A stretch of 64,000 bases of DNA from Mucilaginibacter sp. L196 (GCF_009765905.1 NZ_LMUO01000012.1:137758-201757), one strand, 5' to 3'; numbered from the stretch's first letter, positions 27,634 to 36,481 are shown. Made by a program: numbers and translations. The notes: generated by a model not told the origin, from the sequence alone.

Positions 27634-28223
27634 GCGCCCCCCTCCTTTTGTTTCAGGGCTGCTAATTTAGCGGCTTGTTTTTCGGCTAATTGCTTATCCA
27701 ATAAGGCTTGTTTTTCGGCAGCTTCTTCGGCGGTCATATCCGAGAATTTGTAGGTCAGGTCGCTTAGTTCGAAAACTGTTCTATCGTATTGATTGGTCAT
27801 TACGATACATTCGGTTGGGCAAACGATGGTGCATAAGCCGCAATACATACATTTAGCCATGTCGATATCGAACTTGGCAGCATAGAGCATTTTTTTGGAG
27901 CCATCGGATGTTTGGCCGATTACTTCGGTCGCTTTTATAGACTCAATATCAATGCAGCTTACCGGGCATATTTTGGCGCAAAGGTCGCATACAATACAAT
28001 CATCTATCTCTACATCCAATTGGTAGCGGCCAACTTCGGGTACGGGGATTGATTGCTTTGGATATTGTATGGTATTGGTGCCTTCGAGCTGTTTAAAGTA
28101 ATTATTATCGCTGGCGGGGATTACCTTTCTTTTGGCATTTGAGGCAAAAAGGTGCCTGATGGTAAGGCTGAGGCCTTTCCATGCAGTTGTAAATCCGTTG
28201 ACCGTTGATTTTAGTGATTTAAT
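27630..28223 (-). CDS. nuoI: NADH-quinone oxidoreductase subunit I, probable non-AUG start
   Basis: A ferredoxin-like subunit that carries two [4Fe-4S] clusters, from CIVCDLCAKICPVSC and CMYCGLCTIVCPTEC. The C-terminus is Ala/Lys/Gln-rich. The first conventional in-frame start is TTG at 28019, but that would remove the family's N-terminal region. Translating upstream gives STVNGFTTAWKGLSLTIRHL and on to GTNTIQYPKQSIPVPEVGRY, which is clearly NuoI sequence. The open frame begins after a stop at 28236-28238. It has no ATG, GTG or TTG before the conserved part; the ATT at 28221-28223 is my tentative start (197 residues). Repeats F and D lie just upstream. Confidence 0.82.
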   Translation of the reverse strand: MKSLKSTVNGFTTAWKGLSLTIRHLFASNAKRKVIPASDNNYFKQLEGTNTIQYPKQSIPVPEVGRYQLDVEIDDCIVCDLCAKICPVSCIDIESIKATEVIGQTSDGSKKMLYAAKFDIDMAKCMYCGLCTIVCPTECIVMTNQYDRTVFELSDLTYKFSDMTAEEAAEKQALLDKQLAEKQAAKLAALKQKEGGA

Positions 28224-28255
28224 GATTGCGTTGATTTATATTGTTAATTACTTTT

Positions 28256-28302
28256 TGTCTGAACCTTGATTTGTGGGATTCAGGGATTTTCTTGATTTTA
28301 CT
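28256..28302. repeat. Family F repeat (TGTCTGAACCTTGATTTGTG)
   Basis: This block matches 41981-42026 in order and spacing: TGTCTGAACC, TGATT, GGATT, AGGATTNTC, TGATTTT. It lies between nuoH and nuoI, right before the presumed nuoI start. Confidence 0.65.
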
Positions 28303-28315
28303 TTTCTATCTTTTA

Positions 28316-28346
28316 ACACACCCCTCCCCCCTCTCTACAGGGGAAC
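28316..28346. repeat. Family D repeat (ACACACCCCTCC ... CTACAGGGG)
   Basis: A short copy of the ACACACCCC...AGGGGAA element. It lies next to the F repeat in the nuoH-nuoI gap. Confidence 0.55.
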
Positions 28347-28376
28347 CGCACGGGGCTTTTTGTTTTTGTGCTTTAT

Positions 28377-29447
28377 CTACATTAAAAATATTCGCCATAT
28401 GCCTGATATTAGCATGCAGGCAAATGCGAGTGGTGTTAGTACTTTCCAACACAGGTTCATTAGCTGATCTACGCGGAGGCGGGGTAATGTCCACCGGATC
28501 CACATTTGGATACCTACCAGGGTTAAACTTTTTATTAGTATCCAGATGATACCCCAGCCGTTGCCGGTTGTCCAGTCGGCTAAGTGTACCGCGCCGATGT
28601 TTGGCAGCGGGGTGTTCCATGCGCCTAAGAACAGCACCACGCTAATCATCGACACTAAAAACATCATCGAGTATTCTGAAAAAAACACAAATGCAAAACG
28701 CATCCCGGTATATTCAGTATGGAAACCGGCTACCAGTTCTGATTCTGCTTCGGGTATATCAAATGGTGCGCGGTTACTTTCGGCTAATGAGGCGATAAAG
28801 TAAATTACAAACGCGATAAGCAAATGCGGCGCCCTGAAAATATTCCAGGCGAATATGCCGCCTACTTTTGATACATCCCAAAAACCAAAAAACTTTACAC
28901 CTTCGGTTGATAGTATGCCTTGTTGCGTTGCGATGGTTTGCATATTTAATGATTGCGCTATCATCACTACGGATATGATGGCGAAACCTGCCGGAATTTC
29001 GTAAGAGATGATCTGCGCTACGGAACGCATCGACCCTAAAATAGAGTATTTATTATTTGATCCCCAACCTGCCATTAGGATGCCTAATGTTTCGATGGAT
29101 ATGATGGCGAAAACGTAATACAAGCCTAAATTTAAACTGGTTGGTACTAACCCAGGTCCCCAAGGCATAGCGGCAAAGCCCATGTATACGGCTATGAAAA
29201 TGATAGCCGGAGCCATGATGAATAACAGCTTATCAGCAGCGGCGGGAACAATTAATTCTTTTTGGATGAGCTTTAGGCCATCGGCCAGGGTTTGCAGCAT
29301 ACCGAATTTACCGGTTTCAGTTGGGCCCAAACGGTCTTGAATAAATGCGGATACTTTACGTTCGGCATATACGCCAACAAGGGCAAATACGGCTGAAAAT
29401 GCGAACAGCCCGATACCAATTGCGAAATATGTAAGGTAAAAACTCAA
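28377..29447 (-). CDS. nuoH: NADH-quinone oxidoreductase subunit H
   Basis: A 356-residue membrane subunit of complex I that forms most of the quinone-binding chamber. Diagnostic loops are DRLGPTETGKFGMLQTLADG and SNRAPFDIPEAESELVAG followed by FHTEYTGMRFAF. About nine membrane segments are visible. It is the first gene of the cluster here. The genes for the hydrophilic arm (nuoA-G) do not precede it; murI and repeats do. Confidence 0.94.
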   Translation of the reverse strand: MSFYLTYFAIGIGLFAFSAVFALVGVYAERKVSAFIQDRLGPTETGKFGMLQTLADGLKLIQKELIVPAAADKLLFIMAPAIIFIAVYMGFAAMPWGPGLVPTSLNLGLYYVFAIISIETLGILMAGWGSNNKYSILGSMRSVAQIISYEIPAGFAIISVVMIAQSLNMQTIATQQGILSTEGVKFFGFWDVSKVGGIFAWNIFRAPHLLIAFVIYFIASLAESNRAPFDIPEAESELVAGFHTEYTGMRFAFVFFSEYSMMFLVSMISVVLFLGAWNTPLPNIGAVHLADWTTGNGWGIIWILIKSLTLVGIQMWIRWTLPRLRVDQLMNLCWKVLTPLAFACMLISGIWRIFLM

Positions 29448-29466
29448 TGTATTTTTATGGTAGCTG

Positions 29467-29474
29467 CAAACTTA
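29467..29474 (-). promoter_or_regulatory. Candidate -7 element (TAAGTTTG) upstream of nuoH
   Basis: The minus-strand TAAGTTTG fits the TAnnTTTG consensus 19 bases before the nuoH ATG. It suggests a transcript that starts at nuoH. No good -33 box is seen. Confidence 0.35.
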
Positions 29475-29525
29475 ATAAATTATGTTGAAGAGGCCTTTAA
29501 ATCTCTGTTGAAAGGGTAGACTTTT

Positions 29526-29583
29526 TTACTCACCCGACGTTGCTGCGCTCGTCGACCTCTCTCCGCCTGCGGCGCAAAGAGGT
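29526..29583. repeat. Family C repeat (CTCACCCGACGTTGCTGCGC)
   Basis: A relative of 42084-42144, 50667-50885, 53909-53970 and 54086-54144. It has a CTCACCC(C)GA lead, a TGCGCTCGTCGACC core, and a hairpin of CCTCTCTCCGCC with GGCGCAAAGAGG. It is part of the 383-bp nuoH-murI gap. Confidence 0.75.
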
Positions 29584-29668
29584 AAAGAACAATTCAAATT
29601 TCGGGAATTATTGTGGAATTGGTGGTGACAGTATTTTGTCAGTGGTAACGTCGCATACTTTTCTAATT

Positions 29669-29747
29669 GTCATTGCGAGGAACGAAGCAATCGCAAACTT
29701 TGCAAGGCCGCTTTTCTACGTGCGATTGCTTCGTTCCTCGCAATGAC
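29669..29747. repeat. GTCAT hairpin repeat (GCGAGGAACGAAGCAATC subtype), perfect 27-bp arms
   Basis: The arms at 29669-29695 and 29721-29747 are exact complements (GTCATTGCGAGGAACGAAGC and on) with a 25-base loop. Other members are at 35501-35595, 55379-55473 and 56308-56396. Confidence 0.9.
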
Positions 29748-29783
29748 AAGTTAAATAAATTACTTGCATGGTGGTGATTGATG

Positions 29784-29812
29784 TACAGATTCTTCGCTAT
29801 GCTCAGAATGAC
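29784..29812. repeat. Lone right arm of the AGAATCTGTA hairpin subtype
   Basis: TACAGATTCTTCGCTATGCT and on to CAGAATGAC matches the right arms at 6317-6343 and 45436-45464. There is no partner arm to the left. Confidence 0.7.
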
Positions 29813-29830
29813 AAACAAAGGGGGGTATAA

Positions 29831-30664
29831 TTAGCCTTTTGTTACTATCGATTGTGATTTTACCGGTGCACCGAAGAAGCTGGTGGCGTGCAGGTCAAAG
29901 TCGGCGGTATCATCTGTTGTGGTGAAGAACTGTTGGGTACCGTTTTGGGTGATAGACTGTTCCATTTCGGGATGGCGCTGCAGGTAGTCGATTAAGCTTT
30001 TGGCTACGATGTCCCCTTGTGCAACGGTTTGGATATGTTTGGGTAGATAGGCCTGAATTTTATCCTGCATTAGCGGGTAGTGGGTACAGGCCAGTAGAAT
30101 GGTATCAATATGGGGCGATTGCGCTAATATCTGATCCAGGTATTCTTTTACAAAGTAATCGGCGCCGGGTTTATCGTGTTCTCCGTTTTCAATAAGCGGT
30201 ACCCATAGCGGACAGGCTTGCTGGTAAACTTTTAGTTCGGGAGAAAACTTTTCGATCTCGAGCAGGTATGAGCCTGATTGCACGGTACCTTTTGTGCCGA
30301 GAACACCTATCTCATTTGTTTTGGTATAATTGCCTATTACTTCGGCGGTGGGGCGGATTACACCTAATACACGTTTTGAAGAATCTTCGGTTTTAAGGTC
30401 CTGTTGCTGGATGGTGCGTAATGCTTTGGCGGATGCGGTGTTGCAAGCCAGTATAACCAATGGACATCCCATTTTAAAAAGTTGCTGCACGCACTCCCAG
30501 GTATATTGGTGGATAGCACTGAATGAACGGTTACCGTATGGTGCGCGGGCGGTATCACCTAAATACACATAATCATACTGAGGTAACTGATCAGCAATGG
30601 AACGAAATACGGTTAAGCCACCGTAGCCGGAATCAAAAATACCTATGGGTTTATTATTTAGCAC
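29831..30664 (-). CDS. murI: Glutamate racemase
   Basis: A 277-residue enzyme that interconverts L- and D-glutamate to supply D-glutamate for peptidoglycan. Both catalytic cysteines are visible: VILACNTASAKAL and TILLACTHYPLM. The N-terminal block is IGIFDSGYGGLTVFRSI. The length is standard. It follows the two ompH genes after a hairpin terminator at 30681-30708, so it may have its own promoter or depend on read-through. Confidence 0.94.
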   Translation of the reverse strand: MLNNKPIGIFDSGYGGLTVFRSIADQLPQYDYVYLGDTARAPYGNRSFSAIHQYTWECVQQLFKMGCPLVILACNTASAKALRTIQQQDLKTEDSSKRVLGVIRPTAEVIGNYTKTNEIGVLGTKGTVQSGSYLLEIEKFSPELKVYQQACPLWVPLIENGEHDKPGADYFVKEYLDQILAQSPHIDTILLACTHYPLMQDKIQAYLPKHIQTVAQGDIVAKSLIDYLQRHPEMEQSITQNGTQQFFTTTDDTADFDLHATSFFGAPVKSQSIVTKG

Positions 30665-30680
30665 TGATACAAAAATAAAA

Positions 30681-30708
30681 AAAGCGTTCCGGATTATCGG
30701 AACGCTTT
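30681..30708 (-). terminator. Rho-independent terminator after ompH
   Basis: An 11-bp stem, AAAGCGTTCCG with its complement, encloses a 6-base loop. Read leftward it is followed by a run of T residues (TTTTTTTATTTTTG). It lies 25 bp after the stop of the gene at 30733. Confidence 0.8.
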
Positions 30709-30732
30709 AAATAAAATGATTTTATGATGTGA

Positions 30733-31245
30733 TTATTGTAAGCCTAATTTAGCTTTTACAGGAGCCATCAAATCATCACCTGAAGGTGATACGATCAATT
30801 CGATTTGTGATGAATCTAACACATAACCGTAACCTTTTGCAGCTGCTACAGCTTGTATAGCGGTACGAACTTTATCGGTAAGTGGTTTTAACAACTCGTT
30901 GCTTTTAGCTTCGATTTGTTTTTGCGCGTTATCACGGAAGCTGGTGATACGTGTTTGCATATCTTGTAATTCAGACTCAGTTGCAGTGCGTGATGCATCA
31001 GTCATAGTGCTTCTTTTAGATTCGTAATCCTGACCTTTGGTCTGTAGTTCAGTACTCATTGTAGCCAACTGATCAGAGAAAGTTTTTTGGTATGCCTGCA
31101 TTTGTGTTTGCAAAGTTTTCATCTCAGGAAGCTGCTCCATTAACTGATTAGTATTGATGTAACCGATTTTAGATTGTGCTTTGGCAAAGTTGCCCGCTAC
31201 TACCATGCATACTGCAATTAAAGCAACTTTTAATAAGTTTTTCAT
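30733..31245 (-). CDS. OmpH/Skp family periplasmic chaperone (second copy)
   Basis: A 170-residue protein with a signal peptide (LLKVALIAVCMVVAGNFAKA). The mature part begins QSKIGYINTNQLMEQLPEM and continues as long coiled-coil helices rich in Gln, Lys and Thr, ending in DSSQIELIVSPSGDDLMAPV. OmpH/Skp proteins form trimers that hold unfolded outer-membrane proteins. The pairing with a second ompH and bamA upstream supports that role. Confidence 0.9.
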   Translation of the reverse strand: MKNLLKVALIAVCMVVAGNFAKAQSKIGYINTNQLMEQLPEMKTLQTQMQAYQKTFSDQLATMSTELQTKGQDYESKRSTMTDASRTATESELQDMQTRITSFRDNAQKQIEAKSNELLKPLTDKVRTAIQAVAAAKGYGYVLDSSQIELIVSPSGDDLMAPVKAKLGLQ

Positions 31246-31295
31246 TGTTTTTGTTCTGTGTTTAATTAATTAGTGCGATTATATATATAAATAAT

Positions 31296-31826
31296 TTATT
31301 TAGCAAGAGCTCCGGGCTTTAAACCCAATTTTGTTATTACTTCGGCACTTTTATCATACCGGGGGTTAGCATACAGCATAATAACTTCGCTGTTTTTATC
31401 AAATATCATATCCAAATCGTCGCCTTCGGCAACTTCCTGAACTGCTTTTGCTATACGATCCTGTATTGGTTTTATCAGTGCATTACTGCGTTGTACCAGA
31501 TCGCCATCCGGGCCGAATTTTTGGCGTTGAAAGTCTTTAGCGGCTTTTTCCTTATCATCAATCTCCTGTTCACGCTTCTTTTTCATATCAGGTGTCATCA
31601 AAACCTGATCGGCCTGGTAGGCTTTATACAATCGGTCAACTTCCTGAAACTTGTTATCAACATCGCGTTGCCATTGATCCGATAATGCATTTAACTGTTT
31701 TTGTACGGAGATATAATCCGGCATGTGCTTTAAAATGTAATCAGAATCAACAAAAGCAAGGCGTTGTGCAAATGCTCCTGTGCATGCTGTTAACGTAAAA
31801 AACAATACAAAAATTATTCTCTTCAT
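31296..31826 (-). CDS. OmpH/Skp family periplasmic chaperone (first copy)
   Basis: A 176-residue Skp-like protein with a signal peptide (IIFVLFFTLTACTGAFAQ). The core begins RLAFVDSDYILKHMPDYISV and contains a charged coiled coil (KKKREQEIDDKEKAAKDFQR). The C-terminal strand region is DDLDMIFDKNSEVIMLYANP. It lies 15 bp after bamA and 50 bp before the second ompH gene. Confidence 0.9.
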   Translation of the reverse strand: MKRIIFVLFFTLTACTGAFAQRLAFVDSDYILKHMPDYISVQKQLNALSDQWQRDVDNKFQEVDRLYKAYQADQVLMTPDMKKKREQEIDDKEKAAKDFQRQKFGPDGDLVQRSNALIKPIQDRIAKAVQEVAEGDDLDMIFDKNSEVIMLYANPRYDKSAEVITKLGLKPGALAK

Positions 31827-31841
31827 AAATTTTATCCAGAT

Positions 31842-34394
31842 TTAGTTAAACCCGCCGTTTAAGCTCTGTGAAATTGAGAAGCTAAACTGGCCCTTGTTTG
31901 CATCAGGTATACCCGGTATCTTATCAAAACCGTAACCATAATCAAGCCCAAGTAAACCAAATATAGGTAAAAATACTCTTGCACCAACACCAACTGAACG
32001 CCTAATGTTAAATGGATCATAAGAGCTAAAGCTATCCCACACGTTACCACCTTCGGCAAATGCCAGCATGAATATAGTTGCTGATTCGCTTGCGATGATC
32101 GGGTGGCGTAATTCCAATGTGTATTTGGTATATATCGGGCTACCTACGTTGTTATCAACTGTGTAGTTATCACCCACCGGTATGATAGAGAAGTTTTGGT
32201 AACCACGTAAGCCGATGATATCACTACCTTGTAAGAACTGATAACTCTGCATACCATCACCACCTAATTTAAACCTTTCGAAAGGTGACTGGCCTACCTG
32301 TTGGTTGTACTCGCCAAGGAAGCCGAAACGAACCTGTGACATCAATACAAACTTGCCTACAATTTTAGTGAACCACTGCGCATCAAATTTCATTTTGTAG
32401 TATTCAACAAAATGGTAACGCTCTTCAGGAGTTGCTATCGCATAGTTTATACCATTAAATAATGAATATGGTGGAGTTCCTTGCGCGGTAAATTTAATAT
32501 TTGAACCAGTTGTTGGGAAGATAGGCGCATCAGTAGAGTTACGGCTTAATTCCTGTGTTAACTTGATGTTATATGATGTACCATTCTGGAACAGGTAACC
32601 GGTATAGTTATCCAGGTTATAGTGGTCAACGTTTAACGAGTAGTTTAACTGGAAGTAGTTATCAGGCCAGTTCAATTTTTTACCCAAAGTAATACCTACA
32701 CCGTTAATACGTAACTTATTATAGTTAGGATCGGTTACGGCAACTTCACCCTCGGTTGAACTTAATTGTGTATAAGCTGATACCGCGAAGTAAATAGGTT
32801 TTTTACCACCCAACCACGGCTCAGAGAATGTTAGCGAGTAATTTTGATATGTTTTACCGCTTGACTGCCCCCTGATGCTCAATTTCTCACCATCACCTTT
32901 TGGCAGTGGTTTATAATCCTTAAGGTGGAATATATTTTTGATAGAGAAGTTATTGAATGTTAAGCCTAATGTACCTACCAATTGGCCACCACCAAAACCA
33001 CCTGAAAGTTCGATCTGGTCAGAAGGTTTTTCAACTACGTTGAAGATGATATCCACGGTACCATCCTGCGGATTGATGTTGGTTGGCTTCGGCTCAGTTT
33101 TTTGCTCATCGAAGTTACCTAATTGTGAAATTTCACGTGTACTGCGGATCAGCAGGTCCTTGTTAAATTTCTGACCAGGTTTGGTACGGATCTCACGCAT
33201 AACCACTTTATCGTTGGTTACATCGTTACCTTTTAATATAACCCGGTTAATAGTGTATTGCGGGCCTTCAAATATTCTCAAATCCAAATCAACAGTATCG
33301 TTGTAGATTCTTGTTTGAACCGGATCGGGACTAAAGGTTAAGTAACCATCATTTAAATACAATGATGAAACGTCATCGCTATTAGGTGTTGGACCTGAAA
33401 GGCGCTTGTTTAATGCATCCTCGCTAAATACATCACCTTTTTTAATGCGTAATATTTTGCTTAACAGATCGCTTGGATATTTAGCATTGCCTGACCATTT
33501 GATATTACCGAAGTAATATTTAGGGCCTTCGTTCACTTTAATATGAATATCGACTGTTTGAAAATCATGTTTAATAACAGTATCACTCAGGATGGCAGCA
33601 TCACGGTAACCTTTATCCTGCATTTGCTCAACCAAATTGTCCTTGTCATCCTGATATTGATCTGATTTGAATTTTTTAGAACCAAAAAGGTTATACCATC
33701 TTCTTTGGCGTGTTTTACTAAGGTAGCTACGTAACTTTTTATCAGATATTGCTTTATTACCTTCAAAGGTGACGCTGTTGATCATCACTTTAGTTTTCTT
33801 ATCAATAACCACATCCAGTATGATACTGTTAGCATCACCTGGATCAACACGTTGTGTTATGGCTACGGTGGTATTTAAAAAGCCTTTTTCGTTAAAATGC
33901 TTTTTAATGATAGCTATACTGGTATTCAGTAAATTCTGGTTAACAATTTTACCTGTTTTATCACTTAATTTTTTCTGTACGTCTTCAATTTCACCTTTAC
34001 GGATACCTGTGATATGGAATTTTGATAAACGCGGCAACTCGTGCACGGCTATTTCCAGAAAAACGGTATCGCCGGTCATCTTGGTGATGTTTAACTGCAC
34101 ATCATCAAAAAGGCCCTGGTTGTACAAGTTTTTTATAACGCTTGCATTGGCTTCGCCGGGAAGGTTGATACGATCGCCTTTGGTTAGTTTTGATATGGTT
34201 ATCAATACATCCTTATCGAGGTTTTTTGTACCGGTAACAGTAATGCCACCAATAATGTAATCCTTGGGGTTAAGGTAACTTAAACTATCAGCCGGTATTG
34301 ACGATTTGAACAACGACTGCCTGGCTTGGGGAACCTGCGCCATGGCAGCAGTACTCACTACAGAGAAAAGAATAGCAAAAAGGTATTTATTCAT
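31842..34394 (-). CDS. bamA: Outer-membrane assembly factor BamA (Omp85 family)
   Basis: An 850-residue protein with a signal peptide (YLFAILFSVVSTAAMAQ), several POTRA repeats (for example IGGITVTGTKNLDKDVL, MINSVTFEGNKAISDKKL and TINRVILKGNDVTNDKVV) and a C-terminal 16-strand Omp85 barrel. The conserved barrel lid motif appears as GLRGYQN. It inserts beta-barrel proteins into the outer membrane. The protein ends FSISQSLNGGFN. The gene order uppS-bamA-ompH-ompH is typical of Bacteroidota. Confidence 0.95.
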   Translation of the reverse strand: MNKYLFAILFSVVSTAAMAQVPQARQSLFKSSIPADSLSYLNPKDYIIGGITVTGTKNLDKDVLITISKLTKGDRINLPGEANASVIKNLYNQGLFDDVQLNITKMTGDTVFLEIAVHELPRLSKFHITGIRKGEIEDVQKKLSDKTGKIVNQNLLNTSIAIIKKHFNEKGFLNTTVAITQRVDPGDANSIILDVVIDKKTKVMINSVTFEGNKAISDKKLRSYLSKTRQRRWYNLFGSKKFKSDQYQDDKDNLVEQMQDKGYRDAAILSDTVIKHDFQTVDIHIKVNEGPKYYFGNIKWSGNAKYPSDLLSKILRIKKGDVFSEDALNKRLSGPTPNSDDVSSLYLNDGYLTFSPDPVQTRIYNDTVDLDLRIFEGPQYTINRVILKGNDVTNDKVVMREIRTKPGQKFNKDLLIRSTREISQLGNFDEQKTEPKPTNINPQDGTVDIIFNVVEKPSDQIELSGGFGGGQLVGTLGLTFNNFSIKNIFHLKDYKPLPKGDGEKLSIRGQSSGKTYQNYSLTFSEPWLGGKKPIYFAVSAYTQLSSTEGEVAVTDPNYNKLRINGVGITLGKKLNWPDNYFQLNYSLNVDHYNLDNYTGYLFQNGTSYNIKLTQELSRNSTDAPIFPTTGSNIKFTAQGTPPYSLFNGINYAIATPEERYHFVEYYKMKFDAQWFTKIVGKFVLMSQVRFGFLGEYNQQVGQSPFERFKLGGDGMQSYQFLQGSDIIGLRGYQNFSIIPVGDNYTVDNNVGSPIYTKYTLELRHPIIASESATIFMLAFAEGGNVWDSFSSYDPFNIRRSVGVGARVFLPIFGLLGLDYGYGFDKIPGIPDANKGQFSFSISQSLNGGFN

Positions 34395-34456
34395 TCGAAT
34401 ATTTAAGAGGCTAAAAATAATTTATACAGTTGTTAAAAAGTGTTAAAAGCAAAAAT

Positions 34457-35197
34457 TTAATTAACCTGCTCACTGATCAGGCCAAAACGGCGTTCCCGTT
34501 TCTGATAATCAAGTATGGCTTCGAACAAATCCTCCTTGCGGAAGTCGGGCCATAATTTTGTTGTAAAATACAATTCGGCATAAGCTATTTGCCAAAGCAA
34601 GTAGTTACTTATGCGGTTTTCGCCACTGGTACGTATCAGTAACTCAGGGTCGGGCATACCATTTGTATATAAGTTATTGTCAAATACATCTTCGTCAATA
34701 TCATCAATACTTAATGTGCCTGCCTGTACTTTAGTTGCAATTTGTTTTACGGCATTAATAATTTCGCGCCTTGAGCTGTAGCTTAACGCTAACGTAAGCA
34801 CAAGGCCCGTATTACCGGCTGTTTTATCAATAGCGTTTTTTAGTTCCCTAAAACACCTTTCGGGCAGCATGGTTAAATCGCCAATGGCATTAAGGCGTAC
34901 ATTTTTTTTCATAAAGTTATCAATCTCTTTATGAATTGTACTTACCATTAGCTCCATAATAGCCATAACTTCCAGTTTAGGACGGTTCCAGTTTTCGGAT
35001 GAAAAGGTATACAATGTAAGGTATTTTAAACCTACATCGCAGCTCCCTTCTACCACATCCCTTACCGATAATACGCCGTTATGGTGGCCGAATATTCTTA
35101 ATTTGCCCTTTTCTTTAGCCCAACGGCCATTACCATCCATTATAATGGCGATGTGCTGCGGCAACCTTGACAAATCAATCTGATCCTTATATCCCAT
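34457..35197 (-). CDS. uppS: Isoprenyl (undecaprenyl) diphosphate synthase
   Basis: A 246-residue cis-prenyltransferase that builds the C55 lipid carrier used for peptidoglycan and other envelope polymers. The catalytic aspartate lies in HIAIIMDGNGRWAKEKG. The C-terminal block RTSGENRISNYLLWQIAYAE includes the substrate-binding residues. It lies 62 bp before bamA. Confidence 0.94.
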   Translation of the reverse strand: MGYKDQIDLSRLPQHIAIIMDGNGRWAKEKGKLRIFGHHNGVLSVRDVVEGSCDVGLKYLTLYTFSSENWNRPKLEVMAIMELMVSTIHKEIDNFMKKNVRLNAIGDLTMLPERCFRELKNAIDKTAGNTGLVLTLALSYSSRREIINAVKQIATKVQAGTLSIDDIDEDVFDNNLYTNGMPDPELLIRTSGENRISNYLLWQIAYAELYFTTKLWPDFRKEDLFEAILDYQKRERRFGLISEQVN

Positions 35198-35361
35198 TTT
35201 ATGTCAATTATTAAAAGCCGCAGATTGGGTTACAAAAACATGCTTTTAGTAAAAACTTGCTCAAAAGTATGATAATTAATAAATGCCGTTAGTTAATATA
35301 TGTTAAAAATGATTGGCCCGGGCACATTTTTTTAATGACCATTGCCCATTTTTTCAGGGTA

Positions 35362-35369
35362 CAAAGGTA
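35362..35369 (-). promoter_or_regulatory. Candidate -7 element (TACCTTTG) upstream of uppS
   Basis: TACCTTTG on the minus strand matches TAnnTTTG, about 165 bp before the uppS ATG. It lies between the gene and the repeat cluster at 35501-35660. The -33 box is not clear. Confidence 0.35.
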
Positions 35370-35500
35370 AAACTTAATTGCGCTTTTTTTAGTATGAGGG
35401 GGAAAAGATTTTGTTACAGACGATATTGAGTGATTGAGTGAGTGGTGATTGTATGAATTTTGAAAAATTCACACAACGGTTTTAAAATAATAAAACCATC

Positions 35501-35595
35501 GTCGTTGCGAGGACCGAAGCAATTTTCACATAGGCAGGTCGGACTTGCAGATTTTCTCTGTATAGCTTAGAGATTGCTTCGTTCCTCGCAACGAC
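35501..35595. repeat. GTCAT-type hairpin repeat with covarying arms (GTCGTTGC/GCAACGAC)
   Basis: The left arm starts GTCGTTGCGAGGACCGAAGC and the right arm ends CCTCGCAACGAC. The loop matches the copy at 55379-55473 (ACATAG, AGGTCGG, TTTTCTCTGTATAGC). Both arms differ from the family consensus at the same paired position (A-T to G-C). A further right-arm-like piece follows at 35629-35659. It is part of the 483-bp uppS-DUF6089 gap. Confidence 0.85.
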
Positions 35596-35680
35596 GGTAA
35601 GTTTTAGAGATTGCTCTGTATATCGGGGATTGCCACGTCGTTACACTCCCCGCAATGACGATAGTTTATGAATGCGTCAC

Positions 35681-36472
35681 TTATTGCTCGAAATAACACT
35701 TTTCGGTAACGAAAGTATAGGATATGGTGAATTGGGCAAACATATAGGTATCGCGAGAGCGAAAGTCGCCACGCTGGGTGCCGGGTGTGCCTATGTAAGA
35801 GCCCGTTTTTTCGCCCGATGGATCGGATAATATGCGCGCGATATCACTATGCAATTGGCTTGGATAGGGATAAGTACCGCTTACATCATCCAGGTAATCG
35901 GTATATGCCCTGCGGTAGCCAATATCAGCAATGAAGTTCCAACTACCTGTTATATTGTATTTTATACCCACACCATAGGGAATAGATATAGCATTATTGG
36001 GATAAGGTTTTGTTTCACCTTCGGTTTCCAGAGGGCGTAAATCATATTTTGTACCCCTGTAAATAGCTGTCGGATTGTAGTTCACAGTGGCCACGCCCAA
36101 ATAAAGAAATGGCGTATACCTGTTATGGCTTACACCGGGGATATAATTCATGAAGTTAAATTCGCCAATAAGGCTAATTTCGTTCAAATGATCGGTAAAA
36201 CTGAGGTTGCGCTGGCGGGTTAGCGGATCGCTTGATGTACTATCGGCCGCGCTGATGGAACCATAGGTATAAGTTAACCGTGCAGACAGATAGGGGTTAA
36301 AATTGCGTTTTACAAAGATACTCCCTGCCCCACCGCTAAATTTTAAGGGGTTAGTTTGGTTTAGATCGCCCATATAGGCAGCAGCACCACCACCCAGGCC
36401 TACTTCCCAGGTTTGGGCCTGTAAATTAAACGAGATAAAGGTTAAAAGTATAGCTGTGACAAATTTGAGCAT
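35681..36472 (-). CDS. DUF6089-like outer-membrane beta-barrel protein
   Basis: A 263-residue protein with a signal peptide (LKFVTAILLTFISFNLQAQ) and a small beta-barrel pattern (WEVGLGGGAAAYMGDLNQT, then alternating aromatic strands). It resembles the DUF6089 family, whose genes in Bacteroidota often neighbour nadK, uppS and bamA. The last residues (FVTEKCYFEQ) are less typical of a barrel end. The function is unknown; a structural or envelope role is likely from context. Confidence 0.75.
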   Translation of the reverse strand: MLKFVTAILLTFISFNLQAQTWEVGLGGGAAAYMGDLNQTNPLKFSGGAGSIFVKRNFNPYLSARLTYTYGSISAADSTSSDPLTRQRNLSFTDHLNEISLIGEFNFMNYIPGVSHNRYTPFLYLGVATVNYNPTAIYRGTKYDLRPLETEGETKPYPNNAISIPYGVGIKYNITGSWNFIADIGYRRAYTDYLDDVSGTYPYPSQLHSDIARILSDPSGEKTGSYIGTPGTQRGDFRSRDTYMFAQFTISYTFVTEKCYFEQ

Positions 36473-36481
36473 TAAGCAAAT

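Noticed and set aside
28306..28620. Frames around the D repeat and the nuoH end
   Set aside because: They overlap nuoH coding sequence or repeats and lack independent support.
33769..34260. 163-codon open frame opposite bamA
   Set aside because: It runs antisense to clear BamA POTRA coding sequence and shows no domain of its own.
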